Shown here piece by piece: positions 6,788 to 13,798 of a stretch of 16,287 nt of DNA. The translations under genes and the position numbers were made by a program. The notes beneath the pieces were generated by a model that was given only the letters and a program-made list of their open reading frames with translations, made no database searches and was not told the origin of the DNA. Origin of the DNA: Smithellaceae bacterium (lineage in GTDB: Bacteria > Desulfobacterota > Syntrophia > Syntrophales > JAQULV01); contig JAQULV010000002.1 of assembly GCA_028718405.1 (NCBI GenBank), positions 1-16,287 of the forward strand, written 5' to 3'. Each line of letters starts with the position of its first letter. The first letter of the stretch is position 1.

Positions 6788-8089
6788 ATGAAGATCTGGG
6801 ACGTCACTTACGAATGCATGCCACGGGCGGATGTGGAACAGCTCCAGTTGGAGCGACTCCAGGCCACCGTCAACCGTGCCTACAAGAATGTAACCCACTA
6901 CCGGAAGCGGTTTGAGGAACTGGATATCGTACCGGAGGACATCCAAAACCTTGCCGATCTTTCCAAGCTGCCTTTCACCGCCAAGGAAGATCTGGAGATG
7001 AATTATCCCTACGGGATGTTCGCCGTGCCGCTGCGGGAGGTCGTGCGCATTCATTCCTCATCGGGCATGACGGAAAAACCGACGGTCGTTGGCTATACGA
7101 AAAACGACATCAAGACCTGGTCCAACCTTACCGCCCGGGTGCTCACGGCTGCTGGCGTCACCGCCGATGACGTGGTTCAGGTTGCCTTCGGTTACGGACT
7201 CTTTACGGGAGCCTTCGGCCTTCACTACGGCGCCGAAGCGATCGGTGCCAGTGTCATCCCCATGGGTACGGGTAATACCGAAAAGCAGATCATGATCATG
7301 CACGACTACAAAACCACGGTCTTGGTCTGCACCCCCAGTTATGCGCTGACGCTGGCGGAGCGCATGGTGAAGATGCGTATCGATCCGAAGAGTCTCACCC
7401 TCAGGGTCGGCCTCTTCGGCGGCGAGCCTTGGTCGGAGCCGATGCGAAAAGAGATAGAAGAGAAACTCGGCATCAAAGCGACGGATAACTATGGAGTCTC
7501 GGAGATATTGGGCCCGGGCATCGCGGGCGAGTGCGAATGCGAGCGGGGGATGCATATCTTCGAGGACGCGTTCATCCCGGAGATCATCGATCCGGTAAGC
7601 CTCAAGGTGTTGCCGCCGGGAAGTACCGGTGAGTTGGTCTTGACGACGCTTACCAAGGAGGCCTTTCCGATGATTCGGTATCGGACCAGGGATATCACCT
7701 CGCTGTCATATCAGATCTGCGACTGCGGGAGGACCAGCGCCCGTATTGGAAGAATTGCCGGGCGTTCCGACGACATGCTCATTATCCGCGGCATCAATGT
7801 CTTTCCTTCCCAGGTCGCCGGCATTCTTGTTGCGCTGGGGGAACGCAACCCCCGCTATCAACTCGTCGTCGAGAGGAAGGGGACACTGGACGAGTTTGAG
7901 TTGCAGCTCGAAGCCACGGAGAACGTCTTTTTTGAGGATCCGAGAAAACAGAAGGCCTTTCTGGAGACGCTCGGTCGCAAGATATCATCAGTGTTGGGAG
8001 TAAGCGCTGCGGTCAAACTGGTGGGGCCGGGCAGCATCGATGTGCCGGAGGGAAAGACATTCAGGGTCATTGACAACAGACGCCTCTGA
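6788..8089 (+). CDS. paaK: Phenylacetate-CoA ligase (PaaK-type AMP-forming aryl-CoA ligase)
   Basis: Activates phenylacetate or a related aryl acid with ATP and CoA to the aryl-CoA and AMP; cytoplasmic. 433 residues, the usual PaaK length. Adenylation motifs in order: a P-loop SSSGMTEKPT (90-99), YGVSE (235-239), CDCGRTSARIGRI, YRTRDIT, and GRSDDMLIIRGINVFPSQV (from 325). The C-terminal lid carries EGKTFRVIDNR with Lys423 as the likely catalytic lysine. The P-loop differs from the common SSGTTGKPT by Met for Thr and Glu96 for Gly. It lies 25 bases after livF and a GAGGTG sequence precedes the ATG, so it is the last gene of the transport operon. Its stop codon abuts a repeat. Paralogues of PaaK often act on other aryl acids, so the exact substrate is open. 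Confidence 0.9.
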   Translation: MKIWDVTYECMPRADVEQLQLERLQATVNRAYKNVTHYRKRFEELDIVPEDIQNLADLSKLPFTAKEDLEMNYPYGMFAVPLREVVRIHSSSGMTEKPTVVGYTKNDIKTWSNLTARVLTAAGVTADDVVQVAFGYGLFTGAFGLHYGAEAIGASVIPMGTGNTEKQIMIMHDYKTTVLVCTPSYALTLAERMVKMRIDPKSLTLRVGLFGGEPWSEPMRKEIEEKLGIKATDNYGVSEILGPGIAGECECERGMHIFEDAFIPEIIDPVSLKVLPPGSTGELVLTTLTKEAFPMIRYRTRDITSLSYQICDCGRTSARIGRIAGRSDDMLIIRGINVFPSQVAGILVALGERNPRYQLVVERKGTLDEFELQLEATENVFFEDPRKQKAFLETLGRKISSVLGVSAAVKLVGPGSIDVPEGKTFRVIDNRRL

Positions 8090-8137
8090 CGGCTGCGAAT
8101 AACGCGTCCCGGACTTTGTTGCGCATCACTGCGCGTC
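8089..8137. repeat. Structured direct repeat, copy 1
   Basis: Starts at the last base of the paaK stop codon. It matches 8264-8312 at 46 of 49 positions, with no gaps. It contains GCGC-ATCACT-GCGC, a small hairpin; the loop base differs between copies while the stem is kept. The copy continues into the hairpin at 8143-8162. Confidence 0.85.
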
Positions 8138-8142
8138 GTTGC

Positions 8143-8162
8143 GGCGTACCTCATAGTACGCC
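8143..8162. repeat. Hairpin within the intergenic repeat element
   Basis: GGCGTAC (8143-8149) and GTACGCC (8156-8162) pair around a 6-base loop. A flanking pair, CGTTGCGG (8137-8144) and CCGCAACG (8190-8197), can enclose it, sharing two bases with the inner stem. There is no T-tract, so it is not a classical terminator. It looks like a dispersed palindromic repeat of the REP/BIME kind. Confidence 0.6.
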
Positions 8163-8263
8163 TCACTCCTTACAACTTGCGCGCCTAGCCCGCAACGCCT
8201 TCTTCCGCGCCGTCCCCGCCTTAGTTTTCCTGATGGCCATTTGAAAGTGTTGGAACGATCCTA

Positions 8264-8312
8264 ACGGCTGCGAATAACGCGCCCCGTACTTTGTTGCGCA
8301 TCACCGCGCGTC
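8264..8312. repeat. Structured direct repeat, copy 2
   Basis: Second copy of 8089-8137 (three substitutions). After the shared part, copy 1 continues GTTGCGGCGTACC-TCATA whereas copy 2 continues directly TCATA, so copy 2 looks like copy 1 with a 13-base deletion that removes one arm of the hairpin. It ends 11 bases before the stop codon of the minus-strand permease gene. Confidence 0.85.
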
Positions 8313-8323
8313 TCATAACACCT

Positions 8324-10303
8324 TCAGATGTCAACGCGGATCGGCAGGATGACGGTGGTGATACCCTGCCACTGGAGCCTTCTCTGGATGGCGAAGGCCG
8401 TCTCGTTGTGAAGGAACCTCTGGAAGGGGCGGTCCTGCTTGAAGATCAGCTTTCCCGTATAGATGACTGATTTCGGGAATTCCTTCACCAGCGACTCGCA
8501 GAGATTCGTCGCCGTTTCGACGACGTCCGCTCCCACATCCATCCGGTAATCGGCGGGAAACCCGTACGAACGACACAGCTGGACGTATTTCGTCAGTCCG
8601 TCGCGGACGGAAGTCTTCAAAGCTTCGATTTCCGCGATTCCCTTGAAGGAACCGGAATCGATCTCGGCGATGGAGACGAAGATGAAGTTCCGGTAGGTCT
8701 TGGGAAACTCCCTCAGCACCGACAGCCAGGTGTGCAGACCGAAACCGCTGTAACCGCTGACGAGGATGATGGCGGTGGAATCGTGCGGGTTCACGGGATC
8801 GTGGTTGTAGCTCCCGCCGGCCGAGATGGCATGCAGGTCTTCTTCGAACTGGCGCATGCCGCTACGGACCTTCAAGTAGTGCCGGCGGATGTAATAGCAA
8901 AATCCGATGACTGCGGAAGTGATGACGATCGTCACCCACCCACCTTCGGCGAATTTCTCGAACACCGTGATTAAGAGAATTGTCAAACAAAGGACAAGTC
9001 CCACGAGATGCACGAGCGCGTGCCTGACCCAGGCGGGGTCTTTTTCTCTTCCTTTCACAAAGAAACTCATCATGCCGAATTGGGAAAGGGAAAAGGTAAG
9101 AAAGACGTTGATGGAGTACATGACGACGAGCGCCGAAACCGACCCACCCGTGTACAGCAGCAGGATCAAAGCCGCGCCTCCCATCAGCAGGACGCCGTTC
9201 TGCATGGTGAGTCGCTCCGAGAGTGCCGAGAAACGCCGGGGGAGCCAGGAATCTACCGCCATATTTGCCATCACGCTTGGCCCGCCCGCAAAACCGGATT
9301 GCGCGCCGACGATCAACAATGCCCCTTCCGAGAGTATCGTAATGAAGGCGATCCAGCCACCGAGGGGCCATCCGGAGAAGGTAATCGCGGCGAGAATCGC
9401 ATTGAGCGTTTTGCCGGGAACGGGGTGAAGATCGAACAACGCATAACAGAACAGAAGACCCGCAGCCGTGATGGCCAGTGAAGCGGCAAGATAAACCATC
9501 GTCCTTTTGCCCGTCTCCACTTTCGGTTCACGCATCATTTGCATGGCGTTGGAGACGGCTTCGATACCTGTATAGGTACCGCCGCCCATAGAGAAGGCCC
9601 GCAGGAATATGGCAAGGATGCCGAGCGTTCCGATGCTAAGCAAATCATGGGAGTAGCTTTCTTGAAACGAAGCGACGACGGGGCCCACCTGGGAGCCATG
9701 GGTGAAAAGCCCGTACCCGATGAGCAGGATGTGGGTCACAACAAAGACAACGAAGATGGGAGCGAGAACGGTTATCGACTCTTTAACTCCCCGGATGTTC
9801 AGTACGACGAGCAAGGCGATCAGCGCGATTACGAAACTCAACTTGTAAGGAAGGAATGCCGGCGGCAAAAAGCTGAACAGCGCATCTCCGCAGGAGGCCA
9901 GCGAAACAGTTATCGTGAGAATGTAATCAACGAGCAGTGCCGATCCTGAAATGACACCGGCATTTGCACTGATCGTGTGTGTCGAGACGATATATCCGCC
10001 GCCCCCGTGGGGGAAGTGCTCGATGATCTTGGAGTAGGCATAGGCAATGATGATTACCGTCAGGGCAGTCGCCAGGGCAAGAAAAACCGAGAGATAGACG
10101 TGGGGGCCCAATGCCTTGAAGGCTTCCTCCGGCCCGTAGGAGGAAGATGACAGACCGTCGGCGCCCAGACCGATCCAGGCGAGCAAGGGGATTAGTGAAA
10201 TCTTATGAAACAGGGACGGTTCGTTGATGTCCCGGGGGGCGCCGATCAGCCTGAGCCTCAGCTTTCCCCAGAAGGATTCCGTTTGTGTCTGCTCCGGCGG
10301 CAT
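8324..10303 (-). CDS. APC-superfamily permease with cytoplasmic C-terminal domain, KimA-like (possible K+ importer)
   Basis: A 659-residue inner-membrane transporter: about 12 hydrophobic segments (residues 35-475) followed by a soluble domain of about 180 residues (480-659). Motifs GADGLSSSSYGPEEAF (47-62), PHGGGGYIVS (98-107), DYILTITVS (126-134) and TYTGIEAVSNAM (243-254) are of the KimA/amino-acid-transporter group. Asp49, Tyr56, Tyr127, Thr130, Ser134, Thr245, Glu248 and Tyr396 keep the spacing of the residues I recall for the K+ site of Bacillus KimA (D36, Y43, Y118, T121, S125, T230, E233, Y377). The C-terminal domain (IILVSGYSGFGLHTW, then alternating strands and helices) resembles a USP-like fold; in KimA this part binds c-di-AMP. 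The start at 10303 has GAGGG about 11 bases upstream. It is the third gene of a minus-strand operon. An amino acid substrate cannot be excluded. Confidence 0.85.
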   Translation of the reverse strand: MPPEQTQTESFWGKLRLRLIGAPRDINEPSLFHKISLIPLLAWIGLGADGLSSSSYGPEEAFKALGPHVYLSVFLALATALTVIIIAYAYSKIIEHFPHGGGGYIVSTHTISANAGVISGSALLVDYILTITVSLASCGDALFSFLPPAFLPYKLSFVIALIALLVVLNIRGVKESITVLAPIFVVFVVTHILLIGYGLFTHGSQVGPVVASFQESYSHDLLSIGTLGILAIFLRAFSMGGGTYTGIEAVSNAMQMMREPKVETGKRTMVYLAASLAITAAGLLFCYALFDLHPVPGKTLNAILAAITFSGWPLGGWIAFITILSEGALLIVGAQSGFAGGPSVMANMAVDSWLPRRFSALSERLTMQNGVLLMGGAALILLLYTGGSVSALVVMYSINVFLTFSLSQFGMMSFFVKGREKDPAWVRHALVHLVGLVLCLTILLITVFEKFAEGGWVTIVITSAVIGFCYYIRRHYLKVRSGMRQFEEDLHAISAGGSYNHDPVNPHDSTAIILVSGYSGFGLHTWLSVLREFPKTYRNFIFVSIAEIDSGSFKGIAEIEALKTSVRDGLTKYVQLCRSYGFPADYRMDVGADVVETATNLCESLVKEFPKSVIYTGKLIFKQDRPFQRFLHNETAFAIQRRLQWQGITTVILPIRVDI

Positions 10304-10317
10304 ATCGTCATCAACCC

Positions 10318-10665
10318 TCAGGCGATCGGGTTTTCCACGTAGACGCCTTCATCCACGTAGCCGCACAGAAATCCATGCCTGCCGTTCAGCAGATTGCCTT
10401 GGGCATCGAGGATCTGTATGGACAGGAGGTTGGTGATTACCTTCATGGAGAAGGTCTTATTATCGGGGATGTTAAAACAGATGGGCTTGCAGCTTCCCGG
10501 AATTTCGGCTTCCTCGCCTTCCCGGAAGGTCAACTCATGCTGTCCCGCTTCGATCTCGATCTCCGCAGTCTGCAAAGGATAGAGCAGGGCGGCATCTTTG
10601 CCGTCCAGAACGGCAACGTATTCCGAAGTTCTGTCCTGATTGGAGATGGTTAATTTGGCAGACAT
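10318..10665 (-). CDS. Conserved-looking hypothetical protein, 115 residues
   Basis: I do not recognise a family. The product is soluble with no signal peptide or membrane segment. Its alternating hydrophobic pattern (TAEIEIEAGQHELTFREG, FSMKVITNLLSIQILD) suggests a beta-rich fold. Two cysteines lie close together (around SCKPICFNI) and a third occurs in GFLCGYVDEG. No good Shine-Dalgarno precedes the ATG at 10665; it lies 13 bases after the upstream stop codon, so translation is probably coupled. The permease start follows its stop by 14 bases. Position suggests a partner or regulator of the transporter, but that is inference from context only. Confidence 0.75.
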   Translation of the reverse strand: MSAKLTISNQDRTSEYVAVLDGKDAALLYPLQTAEIEIEAGQHELTFREGEEAEIPGSCKPICFNIPDNKTFSMKVITNLLSIQILDAQGNLLNGRHGFLCGYVDEGVYVENPIA

Positions 10666-10678
10666 GGTAGGCCGGGGA

Positions 10679-10981
10679 CTAGAGCGTCCGCTGGCGGGAT
10701 TCCTCTTTCAGTTTTTCCAACTCCTGGCGATATTCCTCGGCCTTGGCCTTCACTGCCTCAATCTCCTCCCGGGCGCGCTCGATCTTTTCCTCTTGGTGGA
10801 GTCTCTCCTCTTTGAGCTTTTCCTGGAGATCGTCGAGACCGATGTAGACGGCCAGGGCCCCTCCCAGGACCAGCACAATGGGCAGTCCTCCCATGAGCAA
10901 CGCGGCGACCTGGTCCCACCATTCGAAAAGACCGATCAGGCCTAGAACTACGGCTAAGGCACCGCCTGCGAGCAATGACAT
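10679..10981 (-). CDS. Small membrane protein with two helices and a coiled-coil tail
   Basis: 100 residues, no recognised family. Two hydrophobic helices (about residues 2-18 and 26-47, the second GGLPIVLVLGGALAVYIGL) are followed by a highly charged coiled coil (about 50-95; DDLQEKLKEERLHQEEKIE and a further heptad-like run of Glu/Lys). This predicts a membrane anchor with a cytoplasmic rod. Two adjacent ATGs exist at 10984 and 10981; the ribosome site GGGAGG is 3 bases from the first and 6 from the second, favouring 10981. It is the first gene after a strong minus-strand promoter and probably is co-transcribed with the 115-residue protein and the permease, so an accessory or scaffold role for the transporter is possible. 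Confidence 0.75.
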   Translation of the reverse strand: MSLLAGGALAVVLGLIGLFEWWDQVAALLMGGLPIVLVLGGALAVYIGLDDLQEKLKEERLHQEEKIERAREEIEAVKAKAEEYRQELEKLKEESRQRTL

Positions 10982-10987
10982 CATCCG

Positions 10988-10993
10988 CCTCCC
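10988..10993 (-). promoter_or_regulatory. Ribosome binding site choosing between two adjacent start codons
   Basis: Minus-strand GGGAGG sits 3 bases before the ATG at 10984 and 6 bases before the ATG at 10981; the second spacing is nearer the optimum. Confidence 0.55.
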
Positions 10994-11024
10994 TTGTATT
11001 TGTTGAGGAGATTAACTTCTCGCC

Positions 11025-11053
11025 AAAATAAGATCAAAAAAGCGGCCTGTCAA
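11025..11053 (-). promoter_or_regulatory. Sigma70-type promoter for the coiled-coil/permease operon
   Basis: On the minus strand, a perfect TTGACA (11053-11048), a 17-base spacer, then TATTTT (11030-11025, 4 of 6). Expected start near 11018, leaving a leader of about 35 bases ending in AAGGGAGG before the start codons. Confidence 0.65.
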
Positions 11054-11068
11054 GGGAGAAAAAAAACC

Positions 11069-11097
11069 TTGCTTAAAATGGATTCTTAAACTAGCAT
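11069..11097 (+). promoter_or_regulatory. Candidate promoter for the his operon
   Basis: TTGCTT (11069-11074), 17 bases, TAGCAT (11092-11097). Both boxes are weak (3 and 4 of 6), but the spacing is right and hisI must be driven from this divergent region. A TAAAAT at 11074-11079 is an alternative -10 without a visible -35. Confidence 0.35.
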
Positions 11098-11145
11098 ACC
11101 TCCTTTAAATTCAAGCCTAAAGACGCAAGGAGACATTCGGCAGGG

Positions 11146-11520
11146 ATGAAAGAGCCCGACTTTAATAAAGCAGGCGGTTTAGTGCCGGCAGTTGTCCAGG
11201 ACTGGCAAACGAAGGAAGTCCTGATGATGGCCTATATGAACAGGGAGTCTTGGCTAAAGACCCTGGAGACGGGAAAAGCCACGTTCTGGAGCCGTTCCCG
11301 AGAGAGTCTATGGATCAAGGGCGAGACGTCCGGAAACGTGCAACTGGTTAAGGACGTCTTTATCGACTGTGACAACGATACTGTCCTGCTGCTCGTGGAG
11401 CAGATAGGGGGTGCTGCCTGCCACACCGGTTATCGCAGCTGTTTTTATCGCCGCCGGGTGAGAGACGACTGGGAAGTGGTTGGTGCCCCGGTTTTCAATC
11501 CGAAGGAAGTGTACAAATGA
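11146..11520 (+). CDS. hisI: Phosphoribosyl-AMP cyclohydrolase
   Basis: Third step of histidine synthesis: opens the purine ring of phosphoribosyl-AMP; cytoplasmic. 124 residues, the monofunctional form without a fused HisE part. Hallmarks are [18 protein letters not shown] (47-64), the metal-binding DCDND (74-78) and [12 protein letters not shown] (91-102), with Cys92, His93 and Cys99 as likely zinc ligands. A Shine-Dalgarno-like AAGGAG lies 13 bases before the ATG at 11146, rather far; no better in-frame start exists. Its stop overlaps the hisG start as ATGA. HisE must be encoded elsewhere. Confidence 0.95.
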   Translation: MKEPDFNKAGGLVPAVVQDWQTKEVLMMAYMNRESWLKTLETGKATFWSRSRESLWIKGETSGNVQLVKDVFIDCDNDTVLLLVEQIGGAACHTGYRSCFYRRRVRDDWEVVGAPVFNPKEVYK

Positions 11521-12404
11521 AGGTACTGAAATTAGGTCTGCCGAAAGGGAGCCTGGAAGCCAATACCGTCGATCTCTTCAAGAAAGCGGGCTGGCGGATT
11601 ACATATGATAGCCGCAGCTACTTTCCCGATATCGATGATGACGAGATATCTTGCACGCTCGTGCGGGCGCAAGAGATGTCCCGTTATGTGGAAGAGGGCA
11701 ACCTCGATTTGGGCTTGACAGGCAGAGATTGGATCGTGGAGAATGAATCCGATGTCGTCGTCGTTCAGGACCTCGTGTACTCCAAGGTTTCGGCGCGGCA
11801 GGCTAGGTGGGTCCTCGTCGTCCGGCAGGATTCGCCGATAAAGTCTCTCGAGGACATGGAGGGCAAACGCATCTCCACGGAGCTTGTCAATTTTACCAAG
11901 AGTTATTTCCGCGAGCGTAACATCAACGTTCATGTAGAGTTTTCGTGGGGTGCCACGGAAGCCAAGGTCGTGGATGGACTCGTCGATGCCATTGTGGAAG
12001 TTACGGAAACGGGATCCACGATCAGGGCCAACAAGCTCAAGATCATCCACGAGTTGATGAAAACCAACACGCAACTGATCGCCAATAAAGAGGCCTGGGC
12101 GGACCCCTGGAAGAAGAGAAAGATCGAGCAGATCAAGACCCTGTTGATGGGGTCCCTGCTGGCCATGGGGAAGGTCGGCCTGAAGATGAACGTCGCCCAG
12201 GAGAATCTGGGAAGGGTGACGCTTCTTCTGCCCTCGCTCAAGGCCCCCTCGGTTTCGGGACTGTACCCGGCGGGAGAGTCCAGCCAGGGTTGGTTTGCCG
12301 TGGAGACCATCGTGGACGGTAATATCGTCCGTGATCTGATACCGCTTCTCCAGGAAGCGGGTGCGGAAGGTATCATCGAGTATCCTCTGAACAAGGTCAT
12401 CTAG
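11517..12404 (+). CDS. hisG: ATP phosphoribosyltransferase, long form
   Basis: First committed step of histidine synthesis: joins ATP and PRPP. At 295 residues this is the long, hexameric form that carries its own regulatory domain and needs no HisZ. The catalytic part has LGLPKGSLE (6-14), [11 protein letters not shown] (63-73) and the PRPP-loop [12 protein letters not shown] (161-172). The C-terminal part (about 210-295), ending [13 protein letters not shown], is the ACT-like HisG_C domain through which histidine normally inhibits the enzyme. The start overlaps the hisI stop by four bases, so the two are coupled. Confidence 0.95.
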   Translation: MKVLKLGLPKGSLEANTVDLFKKAGWRITYDSRSYFPDIDDDEISCTLVRAQEMSRYVEEGNLDLGLTGRDWIVENESDVVVVQDLVYSKVSARQARWVLVVRQDSPIKSLEDMEGKRISTELVNFTKSYFRERNINVHVEFSWGATEAKVVDGLVDAIVEVTETGSTIRANKLKIIHELMKTNTQLIANKEAWADPWKKRKIEQIKTLLMGSLLAMGKVGLKMNVAQENLGRVTLLLPSLKAPSVSGLYPAGESSQGWFAVETIVDGNIVRDLIPLLQEAGAEGIIEYPLNKVI

Positions 12405-12414
12405 TGAGGCGGCT

Positions 12415-13002
12415 ATGGCACGCAAGGCGAAGATCCAGAGAAAGACTTCGGAGACGGACATTTCGTTGGAGATAAACCTGGACGGGATGGGTAAAGGCAA
12501 GATTGCAACGACCATCCCCGTGTTGGACCACATGCTGAACCTCGCCGCTCGTCACGGACTTTGCGATTTGAATCTGAAGGCCAGGGGTGATCGGGAAATC
12601 GACGACCATCATCTGGTCGAAGACATCGGTATCTGCCTGGGCGATGCGGTGCGGGAGGCCCTGAAAGACAAGAAGGGTATCGAACGCTACGGCGCGGAGA
12701 CCGTGCCGATGGACGAAAGCCTCTGCAATGTGACGCTTGATCTCTCCGGCAGGCCTTACCTCGTCTACAATGTGAAGTTCGCAGCCAAGAAGATCGGTGA
12801 ATTCGACGCAGCGCTGCTGAAGGAATTCTTCAAGGCCTTCTCCGACCGCAGTGGGTCCACCCTGCACATCAATCTTCTCTACGGCAGGAACAGCCACCAC
12901 ATCGCGGAGGCTGTCTTCAAGGCGTTCGGCCGCGCGTTACGCAATGCGGTCGCTATCAGCGGACGCGCGAAAGGTGTTCCGTCCACGAAGGGCAGTCTCT
13001 GA
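12415..13002 (+). CDS. hisB: Imidazoleglycerol-phosphate dehydratase
   Basis: Dehydrates imidazole glycerol phosphate to imidazole acetol phosphate. 195 residues, the monofunctional form without a phosphatase domain. The two duplicated metal motifs are present: DDHHLVED (63-70) and SHHIAEA (160-166), each HHxxE, binding manganese. Supporting motifs are LDHML (38-42), ARHG (45-48) and the C-terminal PSTKG. It begins 10 bases after hisG with GAGGCGG as ribosome site. The next gene is not a his gene but a lipoprotein gene; in many proteobacteria hisH comes next. Confidence 0.95.
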   Translation: MARKAKIQRKTSETDISLEINLDGMGKGKIATTIPVLDHMLNLAARHGLCDLNLKARGDREIDDHHLVEDIGICLGDAVREALKDKKGIERYGAETVPMDESLCNVTLDLSGRPYLVYNVKFAAKKIGEFDAALLKEFFKAFSDRSGSTLHINLLYGRNSHHIAEAVFKAFGRALRNAVAISGRAKGVPSTKGSL

Positions 13003-13037
13003 GAAGTCAGAACTCCGGAAAGATCATCGGGCAGGGG

Positions 13038-13745
13038 GTGTTGATAATCACCGTGATATCTTTTTGCCGCGGCAAGACTTACTTCATTTCTCTTCTGGTC
13101 ACGTTTCTGGCCCTCTTCTTCATCTGGAGCTGTAACCACCGCGGGGCCACAACTACGCCGGAAGAGGGTCCTCTCGCCCTGAGACGCGTTGCGATCATTC
13201 CTTTTGAGCAGGTCCTGCCCTCCGGGGGAAGCAAGGCAATCCGCTGTCCCGTTTGCGGAGTCGTATCGTGGAGCGATGAAATCACGCCTAATTCCGAAGA
13301 GACGGTCGAAGCCATGTTTACGGAACAGCTGAAGACGATGGCCAAGACGGAGATCATGGGACAGGAGCGCGTCATGGAGGCTTATTCGCAGATTGCAGAC
13401 GTTGCCGTCGCCCCCGGCCCGGAGCTATACAAACGTCTGGGAATGGTCCTTGGTGCAGACGCGATCGTCATCGGAAATGTATACCGGTTCCGGGAAAGAA
13501 AGGGTTACGCCTACTCAGTGATGAAACCTGCTTCCGTATCATATGACATCCACCTGATAAGGACGTCTGACGGAAGGATGCTCTGGCGGGGAGGTTTCGA
13601 CCGGACCCAGACGACGCTTTTCGAAGATCTGTCGCAGATATCTTTCTTCATCAAGAACAGGGGACGATGGCTGACGGCGGAGGAACTGGCGCGCTCCGGT
13701 ATGGACGATGTCATGAAGACATTCCCCGCGATTGTGGCCAAGTGA
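13038..13745 (+). CDS. Putative lipoprotein, CsgG/TolB-N-like, inside the his cluster
   Basis: Up to 235 residues. A hydrophobic N-terminus (about 14-30) ends in FFIWSC, a plausible though atypical lipobox with Cys32 as the lipidated residue. The mature part reads RRVAIIPFEQ, then GADAIVIGNVYRFRER, then HLIRTSDGRMLWRGGF. This pattern resembles CsgG and other TolB-N-like outer-membrane lipoproteins; the assignment is tentative. RCPVCG (Cys70, Cys73) is a metal-knuckle or disulfide-type CxxC uncommon in such proteins. The start is unclear: GTG 13038 is used here, but TTG 13041 or GTG 13053 would also give a signal peptide. It lies 35 bases after hisB and before hisA, so it is probably transcribed with them; no link to histidine synthesis is evident. 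Confidence 0.75.
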   Translation: MLIITVISFCRGKTYFISLLVTFLALFFIWSCNHRGATTTPEEGPLALRRVAIIPFEQVLPSGGSKAIRCPVCGVVSWSDEITPNSEETVEAMFTEQLKTMAKTEIMGQERVMEAYSQIADVAVAPGPELYKRLGMVLGADAIVIGNVYRFRERKGYAYSVMKPASVSYDIHLIRTSDGRMLWRGGFDRTQTTLFEDLSQISFFIKNRGRWLTAEELARSGMDDVMKTFPAIVAK

Positions 13746-13787
13746 CAAGGTCGTGGCAGGGCTCAAGCCCTTTGCGTAACAAGAAAC

Positions 13788-13794
13788 GAGGGAG
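13788..13794 (+). promoter_or_regulatory. Ribosome binding site deciding the hisA TTG start
   Basis: GAGGGAG lies 4 bases before TTG 13799. No ATG or GTG fits the conserved N-terminus LIIPAIDL, so the TTG is taken as the start. Confidence 0.65.
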
Positions 13795-13798
13795 TAAT

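Larger units (their letters stand above)
8090..8323. other. Convergent intergenic region between paaK and the permease gene
   Basis: These 234 bases separate two genes that converge. They hold the two repeat copies, the hairpin at 8143-8162 and a central part (about 8200-8260) in which I see no gene, promoter or terminator. No T-tailed hairpin is visible for either operon; the repeats may take that role. Confidence 0.6.

Noticed and set aside
8089..8312. CRISPR-like array
   Set aside because: Only two copies, with 126 bases between them and no further spacing pattern or cas genes.
11074..11079. TAAAAT as the hisI -10 box
   Set aside because: No -35-like sequence at 16-18 bases upstream; TTGCTT/TAGCAT has the better spacing.
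11532..12533. A 333-codon minus-strand frame antisense to hisG
   Set aside because: The plus-strand frame has all HisG hallmarks; the antisense product has none.
13757..13772. Small hairpin AGGGC-TCAA-GCCCT before hisA
   Set aside because: Only a 5-bp stem with three following Ts, inside a likely operon; too weak to call a terminator.
13667..13798. Upstream extension of the hisA frame to 13667
   Set aside because: It overlaps the lipoprotein gene, and HisA proteins begin at the LIIPAIDL motif just after the TTG at 13799.
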